Of a DNA stretch of 38,261 nt, positions 1 through 9,456 are shown one piece after another. The notes below the pieces were generated by a model, which saw only the letters and a program-made list of their open reading frames with translations, had not been told where the DNA came from and did not search any database. Position numbers and translations under genes: made by a program. This DNA comes from Periconia sp. R9002 (lineage: Eukaryota > Ascomycota > Dothideomycetes > Pleosporales > Periconiaceae). The DNA lies in assembly GCA_023627715.1 (NCBI GenBank), contig JAMAHW010000156.1:1-38261 (forward strand), in the 5' to 3' direction. Position 1 is the stretch's first letter. Each line of letters begins with the position of its first letter.

Positions 1-365
1 ATTATACTTTATAAGTAAATAATTAAATATATCTTTTATATTAGTAACTTAGATTAAAAATTTTTAAGTATTTAGCTTAAAAATATAATTAATAATTATT
101 TTCTTTTTTATTAGAAAAATTTTTATTAAATTAAGTATAGTATTATATTAAGAAAAAGTACTAGTATATTATTATTAAAGTATACTTTTAGATACTTTAT
201 ATATATTTATAGTATATTTTAAAAAAAGTTTTATATTTTAATTAAAAGCTTAAAAAATAAGCTATATATTAGCTTTATTTAAGTACTTTTTAAAGGTTTA
301 GTATTAAAGTATTATATAGGTAGTATTATTTTAGTATAGTCTTAGTAAAAAGTATCTACTTAGTT
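1..365. repeat. AT-saturated block, probable RIP-mutated repeat edge
   Basis: The first 365 bases are almost entirely A and T, with very few C or G on either strand and many TA dinucleotides. The composition changes abruptly at about 365-370 to the mixed, CpG-containing sequence of the rest of the window. In Pezizomycotina, repeat-induced point mutation (C to T in duplicated DNA) produces exactly this signature, so the block is most likely the edge of a decayed transposon or an AT isochore. No ORF survives in it and no element family can be recognised. The RIP reading is inference; a centromeric or merely AT-rich spacer cannot be excluded. Confidence 0.7.
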
Positions 366-458
366 AGGGTGTCTACTCGCCCGGGAATTACGTTACAACT
401 ACTGCTTTTATATACGAATTACGACCACCACCACACCCTACGACACGATACGCTGATC

Positions 459-1967
459 ATGCCTCGACTCGCACTTCCACCGCGCTTCGCCTACTTCGAT
501 GGCAAACTGCAATCCGAAAACACTTCCACATCCTCCTTCCAATCTATCAACCCAGCAAATGGGAAACCCGTCGCAGACATCCACACTACCACACACGCTG
601 CCATCGATTCGGCCATTGCATCGGCCCAAAAGGCATTCCCAGCATGGTCCGCCACCCCTCCCATAGAACGCGCCCGCATCCTCCAAAAAGCCGCCGCCCT
701 GCTCCGCGCAGGAAATGACGACTTGGCCAAAATTGAGACCGTGGACACAGGCAAGGCTTACTCGGAAACCTCTACAGTGGACGTCGTAACCGGCGCCGAC
801 GTGCTAGAGTACTTCGCCAACCTCGTTGGAGGTGGAGGTCTCAACGGCGAAACCACGCAATTGCGCCCCAACGCCTGGGTCTACACCACCAAGAATGCTC
901 TCGGCGTTTGCGCAGGAATTGGCGCCTGGAACTACCCTATCCAAATCGCCCTCTGGAAGTCTGCGCCCTGCCTCGCTGCCGGCAACACCATGGTCTACAA
1001 GCCCTCCGAATTCACGCCCCTGCACTCGACCCTCCTTGCCGAAATCTACACCAAAGCCGGCCTCCCACCAGGCGTGTTCAACGTCGTCCAAGGCGGCGGC
1101 GACGTGGGCGCATACCTAACCTCGCACCCGAGCATCGCCAAAGTCAGCTTCACCGGCCAAGTCTCGACGGGACAAAAGGTGGCCGGCAGCGCCGCAGGCA
1201 ACATGAAGTACGTGACCATGGAACTCGGCGGCAAATCCGCATGCATCATCCTCCCGGACGCAGACATCGACCAAGCCGTCGACGGCGCCATGATGGCCAA
1301 CTTCTTCTCCACGGGCCAGGTCTGCACAAACGGAACCCGCATCTTCATCCCCTCATCCATGAAATCCGCCTTTGAACAAAAAATCGTCGAAAAAGTAAAC
1401 ACCACCATCCGCGCAGGCGACCTCTTGGACCCAACCACAAACTTCGGCCCCTTGGTCAGCAAACCGCACCACGACAAAGTCCTCTCCTACATCCGCCACG
1501 GCATCGAGCAAGACAAAGCCACCCTCCTCTGCGGCGGCACCTCTCCCCCAACCTCCACCCCGGACTCGTACCGAAACGGCTACTGGGTCTCCCCGACCGT
1601 CTTCACAAACTGCACAGACGACATGCGCATCGTGCAAGAAGAGATCTTTGGCCCCGTCATGTCCATCCTCACCTACGACTCCATCGACGAAGCCGTCACC
1701 CGAGCCAACGCCACCCCGCTCGGTCTCGCTGCGGGCGTCTTCACCCGAGACCTCAACCTCGCACACTCCGTCATCGCGCGCCTCGAGGCCGGCATTACGT
1801 GGATCAATACGTGGGGCGAGAGTCCCGCGGAGATGAGCGTCGGTGGATGGAAGATGAGCGGTGTTGGCGTTGAGAATGGGCGTAGGGGTATAGAGGCTTG
1901 GGTGAGGAATAAGAGCACGCTGGTTGAGATGAGTGGGGAAGTTCCTACCGTTTTTGCGAAGTTGTAG
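459..1967 (+). CDS. betaine-aldehyde / aminoaldehyde dehydrogenase (ALDH superfamily)
   Basis: Encodes a 502-residue NAD(P)-dependent aldehyde dehydrogenase, the usual length for the family, with no intron. The catalytic residues are visible: Asn158 in GAWNYP, Lys181 in VYKPSE, Glu255 in MELGGKS and the nucleophile Cys289 in FFSTGQVCT; the FTGQVSTG cofactor loop lies at about 231-238. The overall pattern is closest to betaine-aldehyde and 4-trimethylaminobutyraldehyde dehydrogenases, which oxidise betaine aldehyde to glycine betaine or act in carnitine synthesis. The ATG at 459 is preferred because the 30 codons upstream in the same frame do not look like this family and 459 gives the normal N-terminus. 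The gene starts only about 93 bp from the AT-rich block, so its promoter must lie in or next to that block. The precise substrate cannot be read from the sequence. Confidence 0.93.
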   Translation: MPRLALPPRFAYFDGKLQSENTSTSSFQSINPANGKPVADIHTTTHAAIDSAIASAQKAFPAWSATPPIERARILQKAAALLRAGNDDLAKIETVDTGKAYSETSTVDVVTGADVLEYFANLVGGGGLNGETTQLRPNAWVYTTKNALGVCAGIGAWNYPIQIALWKSAPCLAAGNTMVYKPSEFTPLHSTLLAEIYTKAGLPPGVFNVVQGGGDVGAYLTSHPSIAKVSFTGQVSTGQKVAGSAAGNMKYVTMELGGKSACIILPDADIDQAVDGAMMANFFSTGQVCTNGTRIFIPSSMKSAFEQKIVEKVNTTIRAGDLLDPTTNFGPLVSKPHHDKVLSYIRHGIEQDKATLLCGGTSPPTSTPDSYRNGYWVSPTVFTNCTDDMRIVQEEIFGPVMSILTYDSIDEAVTRANATPLGLAAGVFTRDLNLAHSVIARLEAGITWINTWGESPAEMSVGGWKMSGVGVENGRRGIEAWVRNKSTLVEMSGEVPTVFAKL

Positions 1968-1970
1968 TGG

Positions 1971-2368
1971 TTTTTTTTTTTTTTTTTTTTTTTGGTGGGA
2001 CTTTGAGTTTAGCATGGCTTTTTTTGGTGGGTTTATGCTGTTACTGTATGTACATAGTTGTATATAAAACCTGGTTCTTTCTTTCTTCTTTTCCGTCCCT
2101 CAATTTATGCAAACCACCGACCGACCGGCTTTCTGTGCACTTCACATCTGTGCAAGTTCTCGATCAGCATTATCCCTATTGAATCGTGCAATGTGCTCCA
2201 CAGTCCGCACATCCGAATGTGCTCAGGGAGCTTAGATATGCATCGACGTGGTCTTTGAAGACTTGGCCTTTGTTGTTGTGGTTTTGATACTGGTTCCTTC
2301 TGTAGTGCTGTTTGACACTTACGAATTGCCATGATTGTAGAAGGCTGGCCTGGCCGTCAATGATGAAG
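1971..2368. other. intergenic, poly-T tract after the dehydrogenase gene
   Basis: An uninterrupted run of 23 T (1971-1993) starts three bases after the dehydrogenase stop codon, within its presumed 3' UTR. It is a homopolymer likely to vary in length between isolates or reads. The rest up to the amidase remnant has only short, unconvincing ORFs. Confidence 0.6.
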
Positions 2369-3000
2369 TCAGACGCAAAGAGGCACAGACACCGGATAGA
2401 CGGCTTCCCCAAGGTTCCTTTTCATTAGCTGTATGGCACGTAAATACCCTTTTTTTTCTGCCGTTGTTAGTCGCGTGAAGACCCAAGGGGTTTCCGTGGG
2501 CTGACTAGTTGCTCGGCGGAGTTTTCGTGTTGAGGCTGCACACTTTTCTGGCCATTGCCAGATTTCGGGATCCACGAAGCCTACCTTGAGCCCCGGGAAG
2601 TCTTTCTTGGGGAAAGATAGGTACCCGTCGCGGAGCAAAGCCGCCCTGTCGTCGGAATTCCCTACAAGTTCGGTCAAACGTGCCAGGTCGAGCGTAGTTT
2701 TAGCCATCAATGCCACCAAGAGCATCGAACTCCCTTGAGACTTCGAAAATGCCTTCTAGGTCGGTTGAACCAATGGAAGGCTTCAGTGCGTACAGTGCTG
2801 CTCTTGCAGCAGGTTGAGTGAGAGAGAGCCGGCAACCTCCGTACCCAAGGCGACAGGACTGAATCTGGTAGAAGCGACGACTGGTGAGCCCGTGGACGGG
2901 AAGGCCCGCAACCATTCTGGATTACGGATGAGCGACTGGTAGCTTCTGACAAGAGGGTACCCACCGTGCGGCTCATCACACCATCGCCCTGGAATGGGTC
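2369..3000 (-). pseudogene. amidase-signature-family pseudogene fragment
   Basis: Read on the minus strand, three frames taken in turn give the C-terminal half of the amidase signature core. Around 2850-2915 the text STGSPV...SPVALGTEVAGSL is seen; around 2760-2815 TQPAARAALYALKP; around 2690-2735 SREFDALGGI followed in another frame by MAKTTLDLARLTELVG; and at about 2585 VGFVDPE. These match the family's Ser-rich signature, the ALYALKP strand and the later GPMA(K/R)T segment. Two frame changes, one near 2817-2823 (consistent with two extra bases) and one near 2708-2712 (consistent with one extra base), break the gene. The 5' half with the catalytic lysine is not found. An intron explanation is poor because the breaks fall inside conserved strings with no room for an intron. 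The longest open piece, 2369-2707, ends at a stop and has no family-like C-terminus. Confidence 0.75.
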
Positions 3001-3928
3001 AGCAAGCTACGCGCGATCAATGATTGCTCATAAGAAACTGACTTCCAGCTAGGAAGTTCCTGGTATAAATTAGTTATGGAAGCGAAGATGATACTGCTTT
3101 TCGTGGGAAAAGGTTTCTAACCTGTGGATTGGGGTTTTGCTAAGGATAATTAAACCCTTGTCGATCAACTGCGATCATCAACTGTCGAGCATGAAGAACG
3201 GCCGCGCAGACGATTCTACCTTATCCACGACAGACAGATGCAGTTTTGTTCTTTCGTGGTAGAGTAGCATTGGCGATGTGCGTGCAAAGCTTCCTCGAGC
3301 GTGGTTGGTTGGGCATTCCCTCAATCCCCCAATCCGTTCTGCTCAACATCAATCCTGTGTCATTCTCAGAATGCTTCATTCACAACGAAGTACTGGCAAC
3401 TAAATTTTTCAGAAGAATTGGCAATTCCTTCCATGGAAAGGTGTCCTCGGGATGTTATCCACGCACGCGCGAAGCATTCTTCATCTAGGTAGTTTTGCAG
3501 TCTGTTTCAGGGCAAGATGCTCGGGTGTAATAGAAGTGATGGGTTTGAGGTTTAGGTGTTTCTCGGTGTGGAGAGATCGATTTGCTTCGACGACTCAGGC
3601 TTTATGAGGTCAGGACTCCTGAGCTCTCGCAATTTTGCAAGAGACTCTGCAACTCTGTTGCGGATAAGCGCGGGAGGTCAAGATTGGGGGGGACAACCAT
3701 AGGCGTCCGGAGAGCGAGGTCTGGTGACACAGAGATGGAAAAACGGTGTGCCACTCGGACACGAGAGGCTACTTACGAGTATACCCGTTATCAGCAACTC
3801 CACGCAGCTGCAACCACGCATGTAGGATCTCGATGCCGTACATGAAGGAATACTGAGCCATATGCCGTATCCCCCATTCCTTTCACCCTTACCCCGCTCG
3901 TGGGGCTCAAATTGGGTCAACTCAACGA
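3001..3928. other. gene-free stretch
   Basis: No ORF here shows a recognisable domain, consistent codon use or convincing splice sites. The open frames at about 3246-3488, 3582-3845 and on the minus strand at 3678-3920 are compositionally unlike the real genes in the window. It lies between two damaged loci and is best read as accessory, decayed DNA. Confidence 0.5.
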
Positions 3929-4110
3929 TATAAATATTGGCTGGTGGTCACAACATTGAACTCATTCATCAGATCAGATAGCCTATCCATCCAGTCTACC
4001 TACTCACGAAAAACGAAGTGCAACTCGAACAAACGCTCCACAAAGGTAAGCGTCACAGCTCGCTACCCAATCGGAAGAGTCCGCTGACTGTTCAGCCACC
4101 AATCACCATT
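3929..4110 (+). promoter_or_regulatory. orphan promoter-like segment: TATA box, leader and 5' UTR intron
   Basis: A TATA box (TATAAATAT, 3929-3937) is followed by a C/A/T-rich leader with CAAAC-type elements, then a well-formed intron at 4046-4095: donor GTAAGC, branch-like CTGAC at 4084-4088 and acceptor TTCAG. This layout is typical of strongly expressed small fungal genes. The first ATG after the intron is at 4111. No long ORF follows, so the transcript may be very short-coding, non-coding, or a promoter left after loss of its gene. Confidence 0.4.
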
Positions 4111-4182
4111 ATGTCTCAAATGAATGACCTCGATCGACACAAAAAGAGTCAATTTCGATTCGAGACCGACACCGCTGTTTAG
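4111..4182 (+). CDS. possible 23-residue ORF downstream of the TATA/leader
   Basis: The first ATG after the putative 5' UTR intron opens a 23-codon ORF ending at TAG 4180-4182. The peptide is hydrophilic and charged (begins MSQMNDLDRHKK) and resembles no family I know. It may be the true product of a small transcript, the first exon of a gene whose remaining exons I cannot see, or the truncated start of a lost gene. The support is only positional: TATA box, leader and intron directly upstream. Confidence 0.25.
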   Translation: MSQMNDLDRHKKSQFRFETDTAV

Positions 4183-5290
4183 TTGGAGCTGCCCCGGGGA
4201 CCATGCCATGCTGTCGATGGATGGACGTTGGGATAGGGCTTGGGGAAGTGGGTCGCTACTGATTTGACGACGGGAGGTCTAGCCTATATGAATAAACACC
4301 CCACTTGTTCTCGCTTGTTTATATAACTGGATTGAACTTCGTGCGCTCTCAATGTTACTTACGATAGTTGATGGCGTCGTTAACGATCAATATCAATTGA
4401 TCAAGCTCATTCAGTTTCATGGAAACTTGGCTGCCCAAGTGTACGTGTGAAACCTCGATCGATTCCTCCCAAGTCATGATCATCAAAATATACCATGCAT
4501 TGATCTGACCTCCATACTCCCCCTAGGGATGTCGGTGCTCCTAACATGCGGATGCTTGAATGAAGTACGGGGAACACCTAATACCTATTTAGCCCAGCAA
4601 CGCCGGAAGGTTCGGTCAACCTAACAAGCATACCGTCTGAGACGGAATCATCTTGCAGAAAACCCAGGCTTCATCGGGCATTCGATCACTGATGTAGTAT
4701 CATTTCTGCTCTGGCGTATGATAGACTTGATACGTCGATTTCGTTATTGTAACCCCCACTATCACAATCTATCCCAACGTTGTGTATCTTTGCCTTTTGC
4801 AACTTGCATCTTGCCTTTTATCTAAAGCTGATCCATTGGATAACGGTCAGGTGTCAAACTTCACGACGTGGTCGGTCTAGAATATATTGCACTGAAGACC
4901 AGAAAGGAATGTGGTAAGAGGAAAGCATGACTATTCGCTCAAGAACTATTAACGTGGGTCGCCGCAAGGCTGAGGCCAGGTAGCCCAAAACCCCCAATCA
5001 TACTGCATGAGATACGACGGTTAAAATGAGAATATTTCAACAGCTTTGGGGAACACGCATGTATGTAGATAAAGCAAACATAACCTATGGGTGGACTCTT
5101 TGTTCACGTGCAATGCGTTGATGCGAAAAGCGAAAAGGGGGAAGAATAGGTCTCCCTCCACCTTGGCTACGCACAAGAAGTCTCAAACCGGAGACGAACC
5201 GGTCTTGTTATCTCATCAGAGATCCATAGGGTATCGGTACGTTGGATTTCCGTATACTATTGATATCATCTGAGGCTCGGTGACTAAGAC
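4183..5290. other. gene-free stretch
   Basis: About 1.1 kb without a supportable gene. A small inverted repeat, GATCAAT at 4385-4391 and ATTGATC at 4396-4402 separated by four bases, is the only local structure noticed; such a short palindrome can easily arise by chance. The ORF at 5091-5273 lacks family resemblance. Confidence 0.5.
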
Positions 5291-5827
5291 ATGAATGCGT
5301 CCATTGATAAACTTGAACCTTTATATCCTCCAACACTCCTACCTCTATCCAACAAGAGGGCCGAGTGGGATACATTCGTTCTGCAGGCCCTGACTAGCAA
5401 CCTTAAAATCATCGTAATCCCGGGAGTAGGTACTTACAAGCCTGAGCAATGGAGAAGGGACTCGAAAACATGGCTTGAAATGCTGATAGACGGCCCTGCT
5501 CATCCTACGCAACTTTTAGCCTACAAATACCATATGAACAGTTCCTCCGGAGAGTCTGTGCTACAACAGCTCGTTTCAGAAGTCGATGCGTTCACAGTGT
5601 GTTTGGACAAATTGTCTGGAGGGAACTATGCCGTACGAACCGAGCATACAAAATACCTATAAGTCTACATGTGTTGGCGATGACAGTCGCAGCCTTGCCC
5701 GGTGTTCTTGGTGTGTCATAGTCTGGGTGGCATACGACTTAAAAAGGGGTCAAGAAAAGAATCCCTCGAGGCACAGAATACTGGCTATTTGACGAAACCA
5801 ACCCACTTCGTTATAACTAGAACGTGA
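5291..5827 (+). pseudogene. truncated alpha/beta-hydrolase (DUF676/NLR N-terminal type)
   Basis: An exon from ATG 5291 to 5632 (114 codons) can be spliced over a 54-bp intron (5633-5686, donor GTACGA, acceptor GACAG) to an exon that stops at TGA 5825-5827, giving about 160 residues. Exon 1 has the hydrolase beta-strand and oxyanion region IIVIPGVGTYKPEQW followed by TWLEMLI and AYKYHM; exon 2 has PVFLVCHSLGGI, the nucleophile elbow G/C-H-S-L-G-G, with the serine in place. This arrangement is known at the N-terminus of fungal NLR-like (NB-ARC/NACHT) proteins and of DUF676 lipases. After HSLGGIRLKK the similarity ends and the frame stops, so the rest of the hydrolase, with the Asp and His of the triad, and any NTPase or repeat domains are missing. 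I read it as a truncated remnant. An unrecognised further intron is the alternative. Confidence 0.6.
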
Positions 5828-6038
5828 GATTATAACGAGAGAAACCATTGAAAAATCCTCCTCCAACACGCCACGCCCCACCTCCTCCCTAAACAAAAGA
5901 TACCTACCAGAAACAAACCCCACCGTCCTCATCCGCACTACCACAACCACAATCCTAGAGTCCCCAGAAAAGAAGAAGGCGATTACGCAAGCGCTCTCTC
6001 CGAGCGGGTCGGTAAACTTTGTCAACACTTCCTTCTAG
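5821..6038 (+). pseudogene. orphan terminal-exon-like ORF of unknown gene
   Basis: From an acceptor-like CTAG at 5817-5820, a frame stays open to TAG 6036-6038 and has the biased, C-rich codon choice of the real genes here (for example ETNPTVLIRTTTTT, ESPEKKKAITQAL, ending VNFVNTSF). The following 400 bp (T-rich, with poly-T and poly-A runs) look like a 3' UTR. No initiator or family could be identified. It may be the last exon of a gene whose 5' part was lost, possibly in the same event that truncated the hydrolase immediately upstream. Confidence 0.35.
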
Positions 6039-6477
6039 CTTTCATCTTTTTTTTGTATGAACGGTTCGGAGAGGGTTCTACCTCGTTCTTTTGGTAGGGA
6101 TGTAGGTATTTAGCGAGTTGGGTACGTAATGAGTCGATATGGCTTTTGTTTTGGTTTTGCGATATCGGTTTCCTTGATAAATAGGCGTTATGCTTGTCTT
6201 CGACATCACTGTGGGTGAGTAAGTAAATTGTAGTTAGATGTAGCGCTATGGATGTAGAGTTCGTTGGATAGGTTGTGTTTATGTGGTTTTTTCACGAAAA
6301 AAAAAACTCGGGATGGGGATTGGAGAAATGAAGGGGGAGTATGGTTTTATATTACGCCATACTATATGGTATATGGCGGAGACGGGGTGTTATATAGGTA
6401 GGAGAGGTAAGGCGATGTGTATGTACAAGAGCCGAGAGAAAGTTGGATAGAAACCAAGAAGGGGAGATGAGACCAGG
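6039..6477. other. intergenic, 3' UTR-like
   Basis: T- and GT-rich DNA between a plus-strand end and the minus-strand end of the aldo/keto reductase gene; convergent 3' flank. An A-tract occurs at about 6296-6306. No gene seen. Confidence 0.5.
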
Positions 6478-7869
6478 TCACCGTATGGGTAACGACGTTT
6501 CCTCTTCCTTTAAAGAAGGCGTCTTATCCACAGCTGCCGAACCGGGACTCTGCGGAGGGGACATGTACTCCTTCTCTTCCGCCACCTGCTCCTTCACCGC
6601 ATCCTTACACTCAACTTTCCCTCTCTTATTAACAAATCCCGGCTCCGGACTCGCCCACGAGAACCCAAACCACACATTCCCCAGAATCTCCTGCACGCCC
6701 TCGGCAAGGAGACAAACAGCCTTGCGACGATTACAGCTCCACTCCCACGCGCGAGACCATCGACCGGCCTGGCGGGCGGTTTCTTTACCGCCATCGAGCC
6801 CGTCGAGGATGGAGCGCCAGACAAGCATGGTCTTGTCGAGTTCGAGCGCGTTGGACACGCCGATGACGCTGACACCCATTTTGGCGCCGCCGACGACGTC
6901 CGAGTTGGTTTCGGGGGTCCAGGGGAGACCGGAGGCTGGGTCGCCTTTGGAGCCGCAGGATTGGCCGACTGAGGACCATGTTTCGAGGGCCCAGCGGAGC
7001 GCGATGACTTCGATACGCTCGCCGTGCTGGTCGCAGAAGTTTGAGGCTTCGCGCACCGCGGCGCGCAGGCCGGGTGGTGCGGGGTGGAAGTCGCCCAGCG
7101 CGCCGATGGGAACGCCTTGTCGTCGTAGCAGGCCCATGCCGAGGGTTGACGCGTTAGTGACGACGTCGACGCCGGCGGATTGTAGGCGTGGGAGCCCGCG
7201 CGCTGAGGCGAGGGTTTGGTTTTGGAGAGTGAAGTGCGCGTAGGATTGCGCGCAGTCGACGGGTTCGCCTGTTTCGCGGAGGATGAGGTCGGCCATGTCG
7301 CCGAGGACGTCGATGGGGTAGGCGCTGATGCCGACATAGCGGATCTTGCCTTCGTTGCGGAGGGCGCGGAGCGTGCGGACGGCTTCGAGGACTTCGGCGG
7401 GAGACACGAATTCGATGTCGTGGCAGTAGACGACGTCAAGGTAGTCGGTGTGGAGGCGCTCGAGACTGCGGGCTACGCTCTGACGCACCCATGCGGCTGA
7501 ATAGTCGAACTCGTCGATGGAGATGCGGCCGACTTTGGTCAGGATCATATAGGAGGAACGTGGGAACGTCTCGCGGACAAAGGGGGTTGCGAGGGCCTCG
7601 CCCAGCAGCTGTTCGGAGGGGCCATAGTATGGCGAGGTGTCGAAGGCGCGGATGCCGTGGGTTAGAGCGGAAGTGACGAGGCCGGTGGTATCGAGGGCGA
7701 AAGGGTCATTGCTGTATTGGTAGTTGAAGGTTGCGGTGCCGAAGACGAGGGGGGGCAGGATGGAGGAGAGCGGGGTGCGTTGCCCGTTTGAGGATGTGTA
7801 TGGAATGGGCTTTTGCCGGGTGGGGAACGTCGATGTGGTGGAGGGGTGCTCGGTCGGCGTGGCAGCCAT
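6478..7869 (-). CDS. ARA2: aldo/keto reductase, D-arabinose (L-galactose) 1-dehydrogenase type
   Basis: Intronless gene for a 463-residue aldo/keto reductase. The catalytic tetrad can be placed: Asp77 and Tyr82 in FDTSPYYG, Lys112 in LTKVGR and His150 in VYCHDIEF. The YCHD(I/V)EF string and the N-terminal LPPLVFGTATFNYQY are characteristic of the Ara2/L-galactose dehydrogenase branch, which oxidises D-arabinose to the lactone in D-erythroascorbate synthesis, in the cytosol. The start at 7869 gives a short Ser/Thr-rich leader before the barrel. The C-terminal 50 residues (after about 410) are a Lys/Glu/Ser-rich tail beyond the barrel. The coding strand is C-rich for most of the gene and becomes G-rich in roughly its last 300 bases. 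The exact sugar substrate is inferred from family resemblance. Confidence 0.88.
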   Translation of the reverse strand: MAATPTEHPSTTSTFPTRQKPIPYTSSNGQRTPLSSILPPLVFGTATFNYQYSNDPFALDTTGLVTSALTHGIRAFDTSPYYGPSEQLLGEALATPFVRETFPRSSYMILTKVGRISIDEFDYSAAWVRQSVARSLERLHTDYLDVVYCHDIEFVSPAEVLEAVRTLRALRNEGKIRYVGISAYPIDVLGDMADLILRETGEPVDCAQSYAHFTLQNQTLASARGLPRLQSAGVDVVTNASTLGMGLLRRQGVPIGALGDFHPAPPGLRAAVREASNFCDQHGERIEVIALRWALETWSSVGQSCGSKGDPASGLPWTPETNSDVVGGAKMGVSVIGVSNALELDKTMLVWRSILDGLDGGKETARQAGRWSRAWEWSCNRRKAVCLLAEGVQEILGNVWFGFSWASPEPGFVNKRGKVECKDAVKEQVAEEKEYMSPPQSPGSAAVDKTPSLKEEETSLPIR

Positions 7870-8708
7870 GCTTTCTTTTTGATTTATTTTCCGACGAAAA
7901 AGAGGGACGGAGGGGAAAGAGCGTAGTAGCAGCGAAGGGACTTTTCGGTCTCCAAGAGAAATAGAAAAATTCCTCTTTAGCAGACGGGCGATAAGTGGTG
8001 ATGACCGTACGGCGCGGTACTAGTGGGGGGCAATCAATCTGGCGATGCGATAAACGCAGCGTTACTCGAATCCGTAGCAGAGGAATTCAAATAGATTGCT
8101 GTCAAAGAAAATCAAACAGTCAATAGACGTGGCCTTTGTTGTTCTTTTTGCGGGAACACCAAGAGAGAAATGTCAAGTCTTGTAGTCTTCGAACCGTCAC
8201 GTTGCGTTACCCCATGGATTCGGGCGGCTCGAAATTTCTCCGTCCATCTAGCCGGGTGACTTGGAAGAAAAGGGAATAAGGGAACTAACGGGCAATAATG
8301 AGCAAGGTTCCGCTGGCAGGATAAAAAGGGAACAGGCAAATCCTTACTTGTTCAGTCAATTCATTTTGTTGGTTCTCCTTTGGTGAGCATCACCACCACA
8401 ATTATTTTTGTCCGATGGCAGACGCGAATAAGCTAGTGGATGCACCGTGTAACTAGCGCAGGGTCTTGTAATGACGATATATCCGGTTAGAATACGGAAT
8501 CGCTTCCATATCTAGTTCCTCACAGCTCATTGAACCGCTGTTGAATGGTTGCAAAGGGTTCATCATCTTCAGTCCAGAAGCTGTCGAGGTTGGAACAAAG
8601 GAGATCAATTGATGGTTAGAATATGAGTAATGACAATGACTAAGCTTAGGCACATCTTATGTGTCTCCTCAGCCGCGTCTCCTGCAGCTAATTAACTCAA
8701 TTTACACC
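7870..8708. other. divergent intergenic region
   Basis: 839 bp separating two divergent starts (7869 on minus, 8709 on plus), so it holds both promoters. Only short ORFs without family likeness (8112-8339 and 8453-8653, minus). No clear TATA or repeat stood out. Confidence 0.5.
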
Positions 8709-9359
8709 ATGGCTGCGCGACGTGTGAATATCGTGATTCAACGATCAATTTCAAGACCCTTTCATACTGTATTCAGACATTCCAAGTGCTTAGCAACTAC
8801 CAGAGCATACCACACCGATAAGGCCAAATTCACCAGCCTAGGGCCAGACGGCAAACCAGTGTCGAAAGATGTCACTATTCAAGTCTGCGACCCTCATGAG
8901 GCCTATGTGTTGATTCCACCAGAAGTTGGCAATGCTCTACGTGCCAGTAGCCTCCTCGCCAATGGCTCAGCTCCCCCAAAACGCCCCGACAGGGTGGCGT
9001 TAAGCTACTTTCACGACACGAAACACTTTGCTCCTAGTAAGCCCCCCCCCCCTACTTTCTAACGTTTTTGTTGTTACGGTACTGATGTTTTGGTTTTTAG
9101 GTGATGAGTCTAACGGCCCCCGCCTAGACGTTCCTCAACCGCTTCCTCCTCAATCTAATAAGGATACGAGTCCAGCAACGTTGTATCTCTATGGTATCAT
9201 GCATACGATTGCTCTAGATGGTACTCCAGATGGTATTTTGTCTATTCTTTCCTATTTTTAGTTAATGTATGCTAATAGGAGGCAGCGGAGTTTGCGGAAC
9301 TCGCTAGTACTATACCAAAAGATCTTGGAAGAGTACTTGATAAGCTAAAGGATATGTAA
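8709..9359 (+). CDS. small unknown protein with mitochondrial-type N-terminus, partner of Doc-like gene
   Basis: Three exons: 8709-9036, 9101-9232 and 9286-9359, giving 177 residues. Intron 1 (64 bp) has donor GTAAGC and acceptor TTTTTAG; intron 2 (53 bp) has donor GTATTT and acceptor GGCAG. The other AGs near intron 2's end lead to early stops, which decided that boundary. The first ~45 residues are rich in Arg, Ser and His with no acid residue (MAARRVNIVIQRSISRP...), a typical mitochondrial presequence. The body contains DPHEAYVLIPPEVGNALRAS, a proline-rich stretch and a C-terminal helix (STIPKDLGRVLDKLKDM). I do not recognise the family. It ends 97 bp from the 3' end of the convergent Doc-like gene. 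An upstream in-frame ATG at 8661 exists, but 8709 (ACCATGG) has the better initiation context. Confidence 0.65.
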
Positions 9360-9456
9360 AATTCAAGAGACGATGACAATTACTCTTCTGAAATACATCG
9401 GGTTCAATATTACCCATGCCCAAAACTCAGTATCTTCGTTTCGATGCGCCAAGATG

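Noticed and set aside
1..365. Centromere or replication origin for the AT-rich block
   Set aside because: Too short and at the window edge to judge; RIP-type decay of a repeat is the simpler explanation.
1353..2015. 220-codon minus-strand ORF over the dehydrogenase
   Set aside because: Shadow of the real gene; its start lies in the poly-T tract and it has no family resemblance.
8709..9359. Partner of the Doc-like gene as a Phd-type antitoxin
   Set aside because: No Phd-like DNA-binding pattern and no Fic-inhibitory (S/T)xxxE(G/N) motif is visible; any antidote role is only a hypothesis from position.
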